DNA from: Candidatus Delongbacteria bacterium
GTDB taxonomy: Bacteria; Delongbacteria; UBA4055
Assembly (NCBI GenBank): GCA_027858795.1
Contig: JAQICF010000106.1
Span: 1 to 31,933 of the forward strand
Direction: 5' to 3'
DNA length: 31,933 nt
Below the pieces are notes generated by a model that ran no database searches, had not been told where the DNA came from, and saw only the letters and a list, made by a program, of their open reading frames with translations. Both the position numbers and the translations under genes were made by a program. How positions within the stretch are numbered: the stretch's first letter is position 1; every line of letters starts with the position of its first letter. This document shows, piece after piece, positions 31,623 to 31,933 of the stretch.

Positions 31623-31866
31623 TTTGTTTCTCCTTGTTTTATCATTCTCAATTGATTCATCAAGAGCAATATAACATTAGCAAAGTGTCAAATAGTGACC
31701 TTTTGGTTATTTTGTCTATACTTTTTTTGTATAATTTACGATTTAAAACCATATCGTGCATCTCCACGAAATGGTATCCTTTCTTTATTTCATCGATTCA
31801 AAGAGCAAACTCATCACTCATCACTTATAACTCTCTTTATAATTATTAATTGTCCATTGTCAACTG
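31623..31866. other. Spacer with box F and decayed repeat module
   Basis: The spacer runs from the small ORF to the DUF4268 fragment. It holds box F (31679-31708), an AT-rich part with an ACCATATCGTG/CACGAAATGGT dyad (31748-31774) in the place of the usual GTAGGG hairpin, and an ATTGTC repeat (31848-31875). No gene is evident. Confidence 0.5.
31679..31708 (-). promoter_or_regulatory. GGTCA-CTATT-TGACA dyad box, copy F
   Basis: GTGTCAAATAGTGACC and TTTTGG match the other boxes, but the far arm GTGCT is changed to TTAT. On the minus strand TTGACA, 12 bases, TATATTG is conserved. Confidence 0.55.
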
Positions 31867-31933
31867 TCAATTGCTCTTCGACCACTCATTCAACTTCTTG
31901 ACAGGATTTTTAAATGCTTTGTACATCCTTTCT
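31867..31933 (-). pseudogene. DUF4268 3' end, cut by window edge
   Basis: The last about 20 codons (MYKAFKNPVKKLNEWSKSN) match the ends of the other three copies, with the stop inside the ATTGTC repeat. The gene continues past the right edge, so this copy may be intact or another remnant. Confidence 0.6.

Noticed and set aside
23735..31875. CRISPR array from the recurring ATTGTC and hairpin repeats
   Set aside because: The copies are kilobases apart, with genes between them, vary in length, and no cas genes are present.
31634..31901. Plus-strand ORFs at the right edge
   Set aside because: They run through box F and the ATTGTC repeat, lack ribosome sites and give low-complexity products.
21476..31933. 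Chromosomal integron with attC sites
   Set aside because: The cassette-like layout and TA gene fit, but I see no integrase gene, no paired core sites of the attC type, and each slot seems to have its own promoter-like box.

Overview
The window is low-GC bacterial chromosome. The taxon cannot be fixed from sequence alone. An ADP-forming-type core (formate-tetrahydrofolate ligase, ferredoxin-dependent indolepyruvate oxidoreductase) suggests an anaerobe. Several six-bladed beta-propeller lipoproteins and secreted fibronectin-like proteins, together with the low GC, recall the Bacteroidetes/Fibrobacteres side of the tree or neighbouring candidate phyla such as Cloacimonadota or Delongbacteria. 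This placement is an inference.

Layout. 1-65 (-): start of a cold-shock protein running off the left edge. 383-4689 (+): a tight operon-like run of a lytic transglycosylase, a thioredoxin-fold/TPR protein, greA, yebC, ruvC and ruvA, closed by a strong hairpin that also serves the convergent genes. Everything from 4742 to the right edge is on the minus strand. 4742-6787: a BtrH-like protein and an M20 amidohydrolase. 6876-11006: an HTH-Panacea regulator, an MmeI-like type IIG restriction-methyltransferase and a small four-helix membrane protein, spaced like one operon behind a clear sigma70-type promoter. 11265-15606: fhs and a three-domain acyl-activating/ACP/acyltransferase protein. 15783-17750: two paralogous secreted proteins with the same C-terminal module. 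17842-20303: iorB and iorA, translationally coupled. 20774-21340: a DEDDh exonuclease.

21.4-31.9 kb is an accessory region. It holds three propeller-lipoprotein copies (one broken), three RhuM-family genes (one broken), a higBA toxin-antitoxin pair, dinD, four decayed 3' ends of a DUF4268 gene, a lipoprotein and a 46-codon ORF. These genes are separated by a recurring modular element. Read on the minus strand it has (i) a GCAATTGACAATGG-type segment starting at or just after the upstream stop codon, (ii) a hairpin whose stem sequence varies but always carries GTAGGG beside a CCAAGAA flank, and (iii) a GGTCA-CTATT-TGACC dyad 45-145 bp before the next start codon. Six copies of the dyad precede rhuM-PLD, higBA, the rhuM pseudogene, dinD, rhuM and the 46-codon ORF. 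This looks like a cassette-style array of stress, toxin-antitoxin and phage-related genes built by repeat-mediated recombination, with decay by short-repeat deletions. No integrase or recognisable attC site is present. This array and the Panacea/type IIG operon are the two places most likely to hold something undescribed.
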